From Shewanella putrefaciens (GTDB taxonomy: Bacteria > Pseudomonadota > Gammaproteobacteria > Enterobacterales > Shewanellaceae), in contig NZ_CP066370.1 of the NCBI RefSeq assembly GCF_016406325.1, positions 1,798,001 to 1,862,000 of the forward strand: DNA of 64,000 nt. Reading direction: 5' to 3'. Shown in pieces: positions 38,380 through 46,391 of the stretch (the stretch's first letter is position 1; each line of letters opens with the position of its first letter). A program made the translations under genes and the position numbers. The notes below the pieces were generated by a model. It did not search any database. It had not been told where the DNA came from and worked only from the letters and a program-made list of their open reading frames with translations.

Positions 38380-38826
38380 CTAGCTATCGGCATGGGCGAT
38401 AGTGTGAATATAACGAAAAGAGGTTTTCTCAAAGCCGATGGCCTCATAATAGGCTTGGGTCTTTTCCCGTCGCATAGACGTTGTGACCTCAAGCTGGTGA
38501 CAACCCTGTTCATTCGCCCTTGCTTTGGCAAAGTTTATCAGTTGCGTTCCCACACCCAACCCTCTACAGGCCTGTGTTACAATCAGTGCGGTGATACGGC
38601 AAATCTGTTGCTGGGCAGGGAAATAATCAAAAAAGAGTAAGCTTATCAGGCCGATAATATTACCTTTTTCCTCGGCTATATAGATTTCATCCGTTCTTTC
38701 ACTTTTTTCTAGGTACATTTGTAACTGTTCTTGAGTCGAACTATATCCAAGCTGCAGTAGTAAATTCTCTATTGCCCTAAGATCTTGTCTCTCAGCTTGT
38801 CTAATCTGAAGTGAGCTCATCACCAT
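38380..38826 (-). CDS. GNAT family N-acetyltransferase
   Basis: A 148-residue acetyltransferase. Seen: the start IRQAERQDLRAIENLLLQLGY and the acetyl-CoA binding motif A (RGLGVGTQLINFAKARA, the Q/RxxGxG/A loop), then EVTTSMRREKTQAYYEAIGF. Substrate cannot be deduced. It lies alone between the RND genes and the sugar dehydrogenase gene. Confidence 0.88.
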   Translation of the reverse strand: MVMSSLQIRQAERQDLRAIENLLLQLGYSSTQEQLQMYLEKSERTDEIYIAEEKGNIIGLISLLFFDYFPAQQQICRITALIVTQACRGLGVGTQLINFAKARANEQGCHQLEVTTSMRREKTQAYYEAIGFEKTSFRYIHTIAHADS

Positions 38827-38928
38827 TCCTTAGTCATTTATGCCAGAAAAAAAAGAGATGTTTCTGATTTTTGTCTGTAGTGATTTTTATCGCGCACCTA
38901 TTCTATCCATTGATTCTATTCATTCATA

Positions 38929-40095
38929 TTATTGCGGCGATAACTGATAAATTGTTGATTTAGCTTCGTCGGTCGCCAGATAAATCAGTCCATCGGGCCC
39001 CTGTACGACTGAGCGTAATCTTTGTCCTAATTCGGTTTTCAGCAGCCGTTCTTCTTTGATAATTTTTTCTCCATCAAGCACTAAGCGCACCAGTGTTTTT
39101 TCCTTTAGGCTGGCGAGTAAAATATTATTTTGCCACTGTGGAAATTTATCACCTGTGTAAAACATAAAGCCCGCCGTGGCAATTGAGGGTACCCATTTGT
39201 AGACGGGTTGCTCCATCCCCGTCTTGTGGGTGCCTTCGCCGATTTTGCCGCCGCCATAATTTTCCCCATAGGTAATCACGGGCCAGCCATAGTTTTTAGC
39301 CGCTTGGTCGATATTGAGCTCATCGCCGCCCTGCGGCCCATGCTCGCCCGTCCACAATGTGCTGCTAACGGGATGTATTGCCGCACCTTGCATATTGCGG
39401 TGGCCATAGGACCAGATCTCCGGCAAGGCACCGGCCGTATTGACGAAGGGATTATCCTTAGGCACAGAACCATCGGCATGAATACGCACGACTTTGCCAA
39501 GGTGATTATCCAATGTTTGGGCGCGCTCTTTTTCGCTGTATCGATCGCCAAGCGTGATAAATAGTGTGCCGTCAGGCGCCCACACTAAACGAGAACCAAA
39601 ATGATGGTTGCTGTTGATTTTGGGCTGCTGACTAAAAACGCGGGTAAGGTTTTCAAGTTTATTACCATTGAGCGTGGCAAAACTGACTGCGGTACTGTTG
39701 AGAGAGGCTAAATTGCCTTCACCGGGTTCGGCATAACTGAAATAGATTTTTTTGCTGCTGGCAAAATCGGGCGCAAGCACCACATCGAGCAAACCGCCTT
39801 GACCTTTGGCAACTATTGGTGGCAAACCCGTTAAGGGTTCACCGACTTTGCCTTCAGCACTGACAATGCGCATCCTTCCGGCACGTTCAGTCACGAGCAT
39901 ACTGCCATCGGGTAAAAATGCCATACCCCAGACATTTTCTAACCCTTCTGCGATGGTTTTTATTTGAATATGACCCGTTTCTGTTTTGACGCTAATGGTT
40001 TTTGTATCAACGGATTGGGCAAAAATCATGGGTGAGTTTATCACCAAACCTAAAGCAAGGATTAATGTACTTAGCGGCAAGGTACTCAGTTTCAT
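38929..40095 (-). CDS. PQQ-dependent sugar dehydrogenase-like beta-propeller protein
   Basis: A 388-residue exported six-bladed beta-propeller of the glucose/sorbosone dehydrogenase family (like E. coli YliI/Asd). A signal peptide (LSTLILALGLVINSPMIFA) is followed by VWGMAFLPDGSMLVTERAGRMRI, then LVWAPDGTLFITLGDR and WSYGHRNMQGAAIHP, given in parts, and the WTGEHGPQGGDELN PQQ/Ca2+ region. It should oxidise aldose sugars in the periplasm if PQQ is available. The ATG at 40095 has GGGAG nearby; the frame extends to 40113 without one. Confidence 0.9.
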   Translation of the reverse strand: MKLSTLPLSTLILALGLVINSPMIFAQSVDTKTISVKTETGHIQIKTIAEGLENVWGMAFLPDGSMLVTERAGRMRIVSAEGKVGEPLTGLPPIVAKGQGGLLDVVLAPDFASSKKIYFSYAEPGEGNLASLNSTAVSFATLNGNKLENLTRVFSQQPKINSNHHFGSRLVWAPDGTLFITLGDRYSEKERAQTLDNHLGKVVRIHADGSVPKDNPFVNTAGALPEIWSYGHRNMQGAAIHPVSSTLWTGEHGPQGGDELNIDQAAKNYGWPVITYGENYGGGKIGEGTHKTGMEQPVYKWVPSIATAGFMFYTGDKFPQWQNNILLASLKEKTLVRLVLDGEKIIKEERLLKTELGQRLRSVVQGPDGLIYLATDEAKSTIYQLSPQ

Positions 40096-40211
40096 AAATC
40101 TCCCTAAAAGCATTATTCATCCTCAGTGAGGGTTCAGAGTAACAAGTCAGTCATTTAAGGGCAAATAACCTGCCAACAGTTTAATCGAAAACGGTTAAAC
40201 TGGAGGCATCA

Positions 40212-40970
40212 TTAGCGGATAAAAAAGCCGAGCGCCATCGCTAGACCGACGATCACAATAAAACCGCGTAACAGGGGCTGTGAAATACGATAAGCCATTG
40301 CCGCGCCGACATAACCACCGATAATTGCCATAACAGCAAGCAGCAACAGATACTGGCTATCGATAGCATCTCCTGCCGCATAAATCACCACTGCAATCGT
40401 GGTAAGCAGGGCAGAAATCAGATTTTTAAGCCCGTTCATCCCATGTAGATTGGTTTGCCCCATTAGACCAAAACTCGCCAGCAGAATAATACCTAAGCCA
40501 CCATTAAAATAACCGCCATAGATACACACAGCCGCTAGTAGCATTAGTGCCATTATCGGGCTTAACATTGGCGTAGAGGTGTTTTCGCCTTGCTCAGTGA
40601 TTCTTCGTTTGAGCAACCAAGGGCCAACAATAAAGGCCGCGGTGGCCAGTAGAATCAGCCAAGGGATCAGTTTTGCGAAGACTTGCTCGCTGGTGGTCAG
40701 CAAAATACCTGCGCCAATACTGCCGCCAATTAAAGCAATTAAGATCAGATCCTTAAGGCTAAGACTCGCCGGATATTCGATATCCTTTCTAAAACGCCAT
40801 GCGCTGGCGATATAACCAGGCAGCAGCGCGGCTGTCCCCGTGGCATTCGCCGCAATCGGTGGAACCCCGACAAACACTAACGCTAAAAGGGTAATAAAAC
40901 TGCCACCACCAGCAACCGCATTGAGCATGCCGCCTAAAAAGCCTGCGAGTGCAATAATAAGCCAGTCCAT
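40212..40970 (-). CDS. TauE/SafE family sulfite or organosulfur exporter
   Basis: A 252-residue inner-membrane protein with about eight hydrophobic segments and the family signature GFLGGMLNAVAGGGSF near the N-terminus, repeated in weaker form in the second half (YGGYFNGGLGIILLASFGL). Members export sulfite, sulfoacetate or similar anions; substrate unknown here. The ATG at 40970 has AAAGGAG seven bases upstream; the longer frame to 40991 is not used. Confidence 0.88.
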   Translation of the reverse strand: MDWLIIALAGFLGGMLNAVAGGGSFITLLALVFVGVPPIAANATGTAALLPGYIASAWRFRKDIEYPASLSLKDLILIALIGGSIGAGILLTTSEQVFAKLIPWLILLATAAFIVGPWLLKRRITEQGENTSTPMLSPIMALMLLAAVCIYGGYFNGGLGIILLASFGLMGQTNLHGMNGLKNLISALLTTIAVVIYAAGDAIDSQYLLLLAVMAIIGGYVGAAMAYRISQPLLRGFIVIVGLAMALGFFIR

Positions 40971-41161
40971 AGATATCGCTCCTTTGGGCAATAAGAGAGT
41001 TAAACAGAGCGCTAAAAATGTGTCTGTTATTATGAGTCAATCTAAGCACTCACCCTAACAGGATGATTTCGATATTGAAAGTCGCGTAATGATTCGTTAC
41101 ATATCGCCATTCGTGAAGGTGAAGATATAGGATGAGTGAGCAGGCTTTTACTTGCTTAGTG

Positions 41162-41479
41162 CTAGGGGACTTGATCCCAAATGCCAGACATAAAAATAAC
41201 CGCAGCGATGGCTTCACTTTGCTCGGTAAAAACATCTTCTCCCCAACAGTTTTGTCCACGTTCTTGGTAGTAAACATGAAAAGTACTGAGCATAGGTGTT
41301 CGAATGCAATACCAACCATCAAAGGTATTCTTAGCAAAATTGACCCAATACTGCGCATCAGCAGTTTGAATTTGCTGAATGAGTAATTCATTTTGTGACA
41401 GCAAAGCCACAAGCTCATTCTGGGTGGTGATTTGATGCTCGGCTTTTATAGCTTCGAGAAGATTTTTAAGTTTTATCAT
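41162..41479 (-). CDS. hypothetical protein, unrecognised
   Basis: A 105-residue soluble, acidic protein of no family I recognise. The N-terminal half is helical (IKLKNLLEAIKAEHQITTQ then NELVALLSQNELLIQQIQ) and the C-terminal half is rich in aromatics (WYCIRTPMLSTFHVYYQERG). There is no signal peptide or membrane segment. An AAGGAT ribosome binding site precedes the ATG at 41479. It is followed upstream, on the same strand, by the DJ-1 gene 38 bases away. Confidence 0.7.
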   Translation of the reverse strand: MIKLKNLLEAIKAEHQITTQNELVALLSQNELLIQQIQTADAQYWVNFAKNTFDGWYCIRTPMLSTFHVYYQERGQNCWGEDVFTEQSEAIAAVIFMSGIWDQVP

Positions 41480-41517
41480 GGGATCCTTTTCATTCATCGA
41501 GAGTATCTACATCACTT

Positions 41518-42120
41518 TTAACGAATGGCTGCGGAGATGGAGGATTGGATTAATGCTTCAAAAATATCTGTTTGCCCAGCAGGAATAAGCTGCCTGTGAA
41601 TTTCGCGGCGTTTCGCACTGTCGAATAAACGCTCCGCAACCCAACCCGTTAAATAGAGTGAGGAAAGGCAGCCGCCCGCAGTGGCAATATTGCCATTAAT
41701 CACGAGGGCGCAGTCTTCTACATCGACGCCCATGGCAACTAGGGCAGGTTTTGCATCGGAGTGAGTCGTTGCCGAGAGATTGTCGAGTAGCCCTAATTTG
41801 GCAAAGAAGAATGACCCCGCGCAGATACTCCCAAGCAATTGTCGTGTGGGATCTAATTTAAGGGCGGACATAAACTCAGTATCAGCAAGTGCCGCAGGTA
41901 CGCCTTTGTAACCACTGCTGAATAATACCACGTCGGCATCAGCGACTTCGGCGACATGACCATCGGTTGCAACCGTCATCCCCAAGCTTGATATGTGGCT
42001 AGGCTTTGTCCCGAGTACTTTTACTGTCCAATCGGTTTTTGTACGGCCGAGAATATCGCGCATTAAGAAGAAATCGATATCGGTAAATTCATCAAATATC
42101 ACAATCGCAATCTGGTACAT
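41518..42120 (-). CDS. DJ-1/PfpI family protein
   Basis: A 200-residue protein of the DJ-1/PfpI superfamily. It starts IAIVIFDEFTDIDFF with a conserved acidic residue (Glu11 region), and the nucleophile elbow Cys is Cys100 in LLGSICAGSFFFAKLGLL, followed by a His-containing segment (TTHSDA). The family includes glyoxalases, proteases, isonitrile hydratases and chaperones; this arrangement cannot be narrowed. Next to the 41162 gene on the same strand. Confidence 0.9.
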   Translation of the reverse strand: MYQIAIVIFDEFTDIDFFLMRDILGRTKTDWTVKVLGTKPSHISSLGMTVATDGHVAEVADADVVLFSSGYKGVPAALADTEFMSALKLDPTRQLLGSICAGSFFFAKLGLLDNLSATTHSDAKPALVAMGVDVEDCALVINGNIATAGGCLSSLYLTGWVAERLFDSAKRREIHRQLIPAGQTDIFEALIQSSISAAIR

Positions 42121-42256
42121 AAGCTTTCCTCTGGCTTGTATTGTGGATGACTTAAGGCTTGAATACGCTCAACCTTAAGCCTTGTGTCCTCAATATGAAT
42201 AGAATCATGATTTTATTGGTTATCCATTTTTTATGAAAATTTGGTTAATCAAAATC

Positions 42257-42910
42257 TTAACCAGCACTAAACGATGGCAGTCGCTTGGCGAAAATAGCAT
42301 GGGCATCAAAATCTTGGCTTTGCATTCTGGTTAATGTGTTGGTTAACACCTCATCGGCAGCATCTTCAATCCGCTGTATCCCTAACGTTGCAACATAATC
42401 ACTAAATGATGTGGATACTTGTTCAAACAAAGCTGTGATATCGCCAAAAGCTGGATGACTGAATTGTGGGTTAGGCAAACCCCTAAGGGATCGCAGTTTC
42501 AGCAGCATTAACGCTGTCAATGGTAAATATGTGTGCGGCCCACCATTGAACTCAAAAAAACACTTTTTATCCCCGATGATCGCTTGTTCTACCTGATCAT
42601 CGCAGAGGGTTTGCAGCATAGTGCTGATGAATTCGATATTCTGTGTATCCCAGTTATCTAAAAATGACGCATAGGGGAAAGGAGCCGTTTTTCGCAGTGT
42701 CACTTGCACTTCAGTGGTAAAAGGCAGCTCGATATGCCCCAGATAACGGCCATACAGCAGCACCAAAAAATCGCCAATAAAGCCATGGGAGCGAACAATC
42801 CAGCCCGAACGCCGCGCGGTTGCATCAGCGTGGTACTGCTCGTCCGCCTCGCGTTTAAGCCCTGCTAACAGCATCAGCACAAGCCGAAACACGCTGATTG
42901 TAGACCACAT
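42257..42910 (-). CDS. hypothetical protein, unrecognised, downstream member of a pair
   Basis: A 217-residue soluble protein that I cannot place in a family. It has no clear signal peptide, although the N-terminus is moderately hydrophobic (VFRLVLMLLAGLK), and a C-terminal helical domain (DITALFEQVSTSFSDY). A mid-protein segment reads CFFEFNGGPHTYLPLTALM. The frame stays open for at least 13 codons upstream of the chosen ATG, running into the end of the preceding gene, so the start may be further upstream. It begins 26 bases after the 42937-43278 gene. Confidence 0.6.
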   Translation of the reverse strand: MWSTISVFRLVLMLLAGLKREADEQYHADATARRSGWIVRSHGFIGDFLVLLYGRYLGHIELPFTTEVQVTLRKTAPFPYASFLDNWDTQNIEFISTMLQTLCDDQVEQAIIGDKKCFFEFNGGPHTYLPLTALMLLKLRSLRGLPNPQFSHPAFGDITALFEQVSTSFSDYVATLGIQRIEDAADEVLTNTLTRMQSQDFDAHAIFAKRLPSFSAG

Positions 42911-42936
42911 AGCGTTTGCTATCCCGCCAGTTTTTT

Positions 42937-43278
42937 CTATCGATGAGCAATATTTATAGTATCAATGGCGGTTGCAAAATAACCGTAAGCAAGCGAGCAC
43001 ATAAGCGGCTTAGGCTCAAGCAAGCCCGATTCAATATAGGTAAGTTGGGCTACATAGCCCCAATGACACTCGGGTACACCAAACTCAGCTCCAAATAATT
43101 CCCACTGGCGAAAATCCTCATCAAACTCACGATATTGTTTCACTCTCTCGAAACCATCTGTCATCCCACTGTCGATATAATCGGTCAGTAAATACTGGTC
43201 ATATTCAAAGACGTTTTTGGCATAATCGTGCATATGTTTACGACTGCGACTGCGCTTATTGAGAAATTTGGCTAACAT
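42937..43278 (-). CDS. hypothetical protein, unrecognised, upstream member of a pair
   Basis: A 113-residue soluble protein with a strongly basic N-terminus (AKFLNKRSRSRKHMHDYAK) and an acidic, aromatic middle (FDEDFRQWELFGAEFG). It matches no family I know. Its C-terminal half (HWGYVAQLTYIESGLLEPKPLMCSL, in part) predicts helices. The ATG at 43278 has AAGG nine bases upstream; 43287 would have the site touching the start. The order and tight spacing with the next gene suggest a two-gene unit. Confidence 0.6.
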   Translation of the reverse strand: MLAKFLNKRSRSRKHMHDYAKNVFEYDQYLLTDYIDSGMTDGFERVKQYREFDEDFRQWELFGAEFGVPECHWGYVAQLTYIESGLLEPKPLMCSLAYGYFATAIDTINIAHR

Positions 43279-43696
43279 CTTGAGCATCCTTATTATTTAG
43301 GCTGCGGCAAGTTTACCGTAACGGCGCCAAATATGACTATCTGTAGCATTTTTGAAACAAGCATTAAGCGACTCCGTTGTAGCGATGGTGAACACACATT
43401 CGCCAGCAAAGAACCTTACTAATATATGGTGTTATCAGTTTAATGCGCGACATTGTTCATTATTGAATATGCTGGGATGGGGAGTAAACCGCACTCTTGC
43501 GTTGGCGACCATCGGGAAAAGGGACTTTTTCGTTGAGCCCCCAAGGATGGGTTTACGGCGTGTCGCCAGAGCATTAGTGCTGTTTATGGCGATCAGCATT
43601 CAAAAAGTACATAGTGCAAAACACTCAGTAGAGCAGGCTTGTTCACCGAAAACACGGTTTGTAGTGGACAATCTGGCGGTGAATTTACTTATGATT

Positions 43697-43712
43697 CCCC
43701 GCCTTCGCGGGG
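43697..43712. repeat. REP-like palindrome
   Basis: CCCCGC, a CTTC loop and GCGGGG, followed by GATGACAA. This is the common form of short dispersed palindromes in proteobacteria (GTCATCCCCGCGAAGGC on the other strand). Only one copy is seen in this window. Confidence 0.55.
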
Positions 43713-43744
43713 ATGACAAAAGCAATAAGAAACCCAAAATCAAC

Positions 43745-43770
43745 AAAAAGCCCAGAATCATCTTCTGGGC
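43745..43770 (-). terminator. terminator of the liu-CoA transferase operon
   Basis: Stem GCCCAGAA (43750-43757) / TTCTGGGC (43763-43770) with a 5-base loop and, on the minus strand, a TTTTTG tract. It lies about 115 bases past the last stop of the operon. Confidence 0.8.
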
Positions 43771-43885
43771 CTTGTTGGTATCGTAAAACGTCGGTTAACA
43801 CTCAACACTTTTTAGGCTAACGCTTTAAACTAACCTAAGTTTTAACCCTTATCGCTATAGGTTTCTTGCGCACGTTAAAGAATGC

Positions 43886-44542
43886 TTAAAACACCATCTC
43901 TGGTACATGGTCTGGTACGATTAATTTGCCAGCGGTTTTGCTAACAATTTCTTCAACACTGACACCGGGCGCACGTTCTAACAGATGGAATGCGCCATCT
44001 TTAATTTCGATAAAGGCTAAATCGGTGACGACACGTTTGATACAGCCGTAGCCTGTTAGCGGCAATTCGCACACGGGTAGCAGCTTAGAATTGCCGTATT
44101 TATCGGCGTGCATCATAGTCACGATAATGTTTTCGGCGCCCGCGACTAAATCCATCGCGCCGCCCATGCCCTTGATGAGCTTGCCGGGGATCATCCATGA
44201 GGCGATAGAGCCGTTCACATCGACTTCAAAGGCGCCGAGTACGGTTAAGTCCACATGGCCGCCACGGATCATGGCAAAGCTCTCGGCTGAAGAGAAAAAC
44301 GACGCGCCTTTCACGGCGGTAACGGTTTGTTTACCCGCGTTAATTAAATCGGGATCTATGGTGTCTTCGGTTGGGAATTCACCCATGCCGAGTAGGCCGT
44401 TTTCCGATTGCAACATGACTTCCATGCCTGCGGGAATGTAGTTGGCCACTAGCGTGGGAATACCAATACCGAGGTTGACGTAGTAGCCGTCTTGTAATTC
44501 TTTGGCTACGCGCTGAGCAAGTTGTTCTCTTGATAATGCCAT
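43886..44542 (-). CDS. CoA transferase subunit B (3-oxoacid type)
   Basis: A 218-residue beta subunit of a family I CoA transferase. It carries the catalytic Glu in LQSENGLLGMGEFP and the GIPTLVANYIPAGMEV start typical of AtoA/ScoB. With subunit A it moves CoA from succinyl-CoA (or acetyl-CoA) to acetoacetate. The last gene of the leucine degradation operon, so its likely job is to reactivate the acetoacetate made by LiuE. Separated from subunit A by 128 bases, an unusually long gap. Confidence 0.92.
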   Translation of the reverse strand: MALSREQLAQRVAKELQDGYYVNLGIGIPTLVANYIPAGMEVMLQSENGLLGMGEFPTEDTIDPDLINAGKQTVTAVKGASFFSSAESFAMIRGGHVDLTVLGAFEVDVNGSIASWMIPGKLIKGMGGAMDLVAGAENIIVTMMHADKYGNSKLLPVCELPLTGYGCIKRVVTDLAFIEIKDGAFHLLERAPGVSVEEIVSKTAGKLIVPDHVPEMVF

Positions 44543-44670
44543 GATATCTATCCTTTTTATTTGGCTTTGACGCTTTGGCCTCTACTCTTAGGTTTTTACC
44601 CTTAGTTTTTTACTTTAGGGAGCTAAGTGCCAATTGCGTTAACTGTGTTTCAAGGTTTTGCCAGCGCCTT

Positions 44671-45375
44671 TTATTTCGCGGCTTTTACCGTGCGCTGCTC
44701 GATACGTTTCTCGAACTTGCCTTGAATAACGCGGTCAACATAGATGCCCGGCGTGTGGATATGATCAGGGTCTAGCTCGCCTGGCTCTACAATAAACTCA
44801 GCTTCAACCACAGTGATTTTGCCCGCGGTCGCCATCATAGGGTTAAAGTTGGCGGCGGTTTTACGGAATACCAAATTACCCATGGTATCGGCTTTCCATG
44901 CACGCACTAAGGCAAAATCTGCGGTCAGCGACTCTTCTAACACGTAATGGCGACCTTTGATTTCACGGGTTTCTTTACCATCAGCGACTGGCGTGCCGTA
45001 GCCTGTAGCGGTGAAAAATGCCGGAATACCTGCGCCGCCTGCGCGGATCTTTTCCGCCAGCGTGCCTTGGGGCGTTAAAATCACATTCAATTCACCCGAG
45101 AGCATTTGCTGCTCGAAGGTGGCGTTCTCACCCACGTAGGAGGCGATCATGGTCGAAATCTGGCGGTGTTTTAACAATAAGCCCAGACCGAAATCATCCA
45201 CACCCGCATTGTTCGAAATGGCGGTTAAGCCCTTAACGCCCATCTTAACCATTTGATTGATTAAGCCTTCAGGAATACCGCACAGGCCAAAACCGCCAAC
45301 CATAATGGTCATATCATCGGATAAACCTTTTAACGCTTCTTCATAGCTGCTGACGACTTTATTGAGTCCTGCCAT
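44671..45375 (-). CDS. CoA transferase subunit A (3-oxoacid type)
   Basis: A 234-residue alpha subunit. Family signatures seen: [15 protein letters not shown] near the N-terminus, then the [19 protein letters not shown] segment and the C-terminal [17 protein letters not shown]. Forms the succinyl-CoA:3-ketoacid CoA transferase with subunit B. It follows liuE after a 68-base gap containing a hairpin. Confidence 0.93.
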   Translation of the reverse strand: MAGLNKVVSSYEEALKGLSDDMTIMVGGFGLCGIPEGLINQMVKMGVKGLTAISNNAGVDDFGLGLLLKHRQISTMIASYVGENATFEQQMLSGELNVILTPQGTLAEKIRAGGAGIPAFFTATGYGTPVADGKETREIKGRHYVLEESLTADFALVRAWKADTMGNLVFRKTAANFNPMMATAGKITVVEAEFIVEPGELDPDHIHTPGIYVDRVIQGKFEKRIEQRTVKAAK

Positions 45376-45408
45376 TTTGATGTCCTTTTACTGTTATTCA
45401 GTCCCCAA

Positions 45409-45430
45409 GGCGCTAGGTATGTTTAGCGCC
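45409..45430 (-). terminator. intra-operon hairpin between liuE and the CoA transferase genes
   Basis: A perfect 7-base stem GGCGCTA (45409-45415) / TAGCGCC (45424-45430) lies between genes of the same operon. No T tract; it may be a partial terminator or an mRNA-stability or processing element. Confidence 0.45.
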
Positions 45431-45443
45431 TCGACGCTTGAGT

Positions 45444-46391
45444 CTAGGCTTTAGCGCCCTGCAAGATTGCATTGGCGACTTTAGAGCCATTAAGACGATT
45501 TAATTGTTTGCTGATCCCAAAACCCGCTAATGCCAGTTTTTCTAAATCGATACCCGTCTTCAAACCGAGTCCGTGGAGCATATAGACCAAGTCTTCACTC
45601 GCCAGATTGCCCGACGCGCCTTTCGCATACGGGCAACCACCTAAGCCCGCCACCGAGGCGTCAAAGCTGCGCACGCCCAAGTCGAGGCAGGCGGTAATAT
45701 TGGCTAATGCTTGGCCATAGGTGTCGTGGAAGTGCAGGGCAAGCTTTTCAACCGGTACTCGCTCCATCACGGCTTGCAGCATTTTACGGGCTTTTAATGG
45801 CGTGCCTACACCGATAGTGTCGCCGAGCGAAATTTCGTAACAGCCCATTTTGTAAAGGATTTCAGACACTCTTGCCACTTCGCTCGCCGCAATTTCTCCT
45901 TCATAGGGGCAACCTAAAACGCAGGACACATAGCCACGCACTGGGATATTGGCGGCTTTTGCCATGTCCATCAACGGGATAAAGCGTTCAATCGACTCTT
46001 CAATCGAACAGTTGATATTGCGTTGGCTAAAGCTTTGTGACGCCGCACCAAAGATAGCAACTTCGGAAGCTTTTGCATCCAGCGCCAGCTCTAAGCCTTT
46101 GACATTGGGGGTGAGGGCGCTGTAAACCACGCCCGCTTGACGGCGAATTTGGCGCAATACTTCGCCGCTATCGGCCATTTGTGGCACCCATTTGGGTGAC
46201 ACAAAACTGCCTGCTTCAATTCGCTTCACGCCCGCATCGGCAAGGGATTCAATTAAGGCGACTTTGGCCTGTGTCGGGACGGCGGCTTCATTCTGCAAGC
46301 CATCACGGGGCCCCATCTCGAACAGGCTGACGCTATCTGAGAGGGCGCTTACCGAGGTAGAGCCTAAGTTCGCAAGATCCAGCGCAGACAT
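45444..46391 (-). CDS. liuE: hydroxymethylglutaryl-CoA lyase
   Basis: A 315-residue TIM-barrel lyase that cleaves 3-hydroxy-3-methylglutaryl-CoA to acetyl-CoA and acetoacetate. Seen: the EMGPRDGLQNE motif, SFVSPKWVPQMADS, the metal-binding HFHDTYGQALAN, and the active Cys in GLGGCPYAKGASGN. Its ATG directly follows the liuD stop (TAA-ATG), so the two are translationally coupled. Confidence 0.95.
   Translation of the reverse strand: MSALDLANLGSTSVSALSDSVSLFEMGPRDGLQNEAAVPTQAKVALIESLADAGVKRIEAGSFVSPKWVPQMADSGEVLRQIRRQAGVVYSALTPNVKGLELALDAKASEVAIFGAASQSFSQRNINCSIEESIERFIPLMDMAKAANIPVRGYVSCVLGCPYEGEIAASEVARVSEILYKMGCYEISLGDTIGVGTPLKARKMLQAVMERVPVEKLALHFHDTYGQALANITACLDLGVRSFDASVAGLGGCPYAKGASGNLASEDLVYMLHGLGLKTGIDLEKLALAGFGISKQLNRLNGSKVANAILQGAKA

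Larger units (their letters stand above)
43288..43885. other. 598-base non-coding gap with REP-like palindrome
   Basis: No convincing gene. A 144-codon open frame at 43352-43786 has odd composition and reads through the palindrome at 43697-43712 and the terminator, so it is not accepted. Parts of the region look like a multi-copy intergenic element of Shewanella, a recollection that only a genome search can test. Confidence 0.55.

Noticed and set aside
42257..43287. Single gene split by a frameshift
   Set aside because: The frames differ and the second stays open upstream, but the 26-base gap, separate start codons and a ribosome binding site for the first gene make two genes the default. 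Kept as an open question in the findings.
43352..43786. 144-codon open frame in the gap after the unrecognised pair
   Set aside because: It reads through a REP-like palindrome and the operon terminator, has low-complexity basic ends and no credible ribosome binding site.
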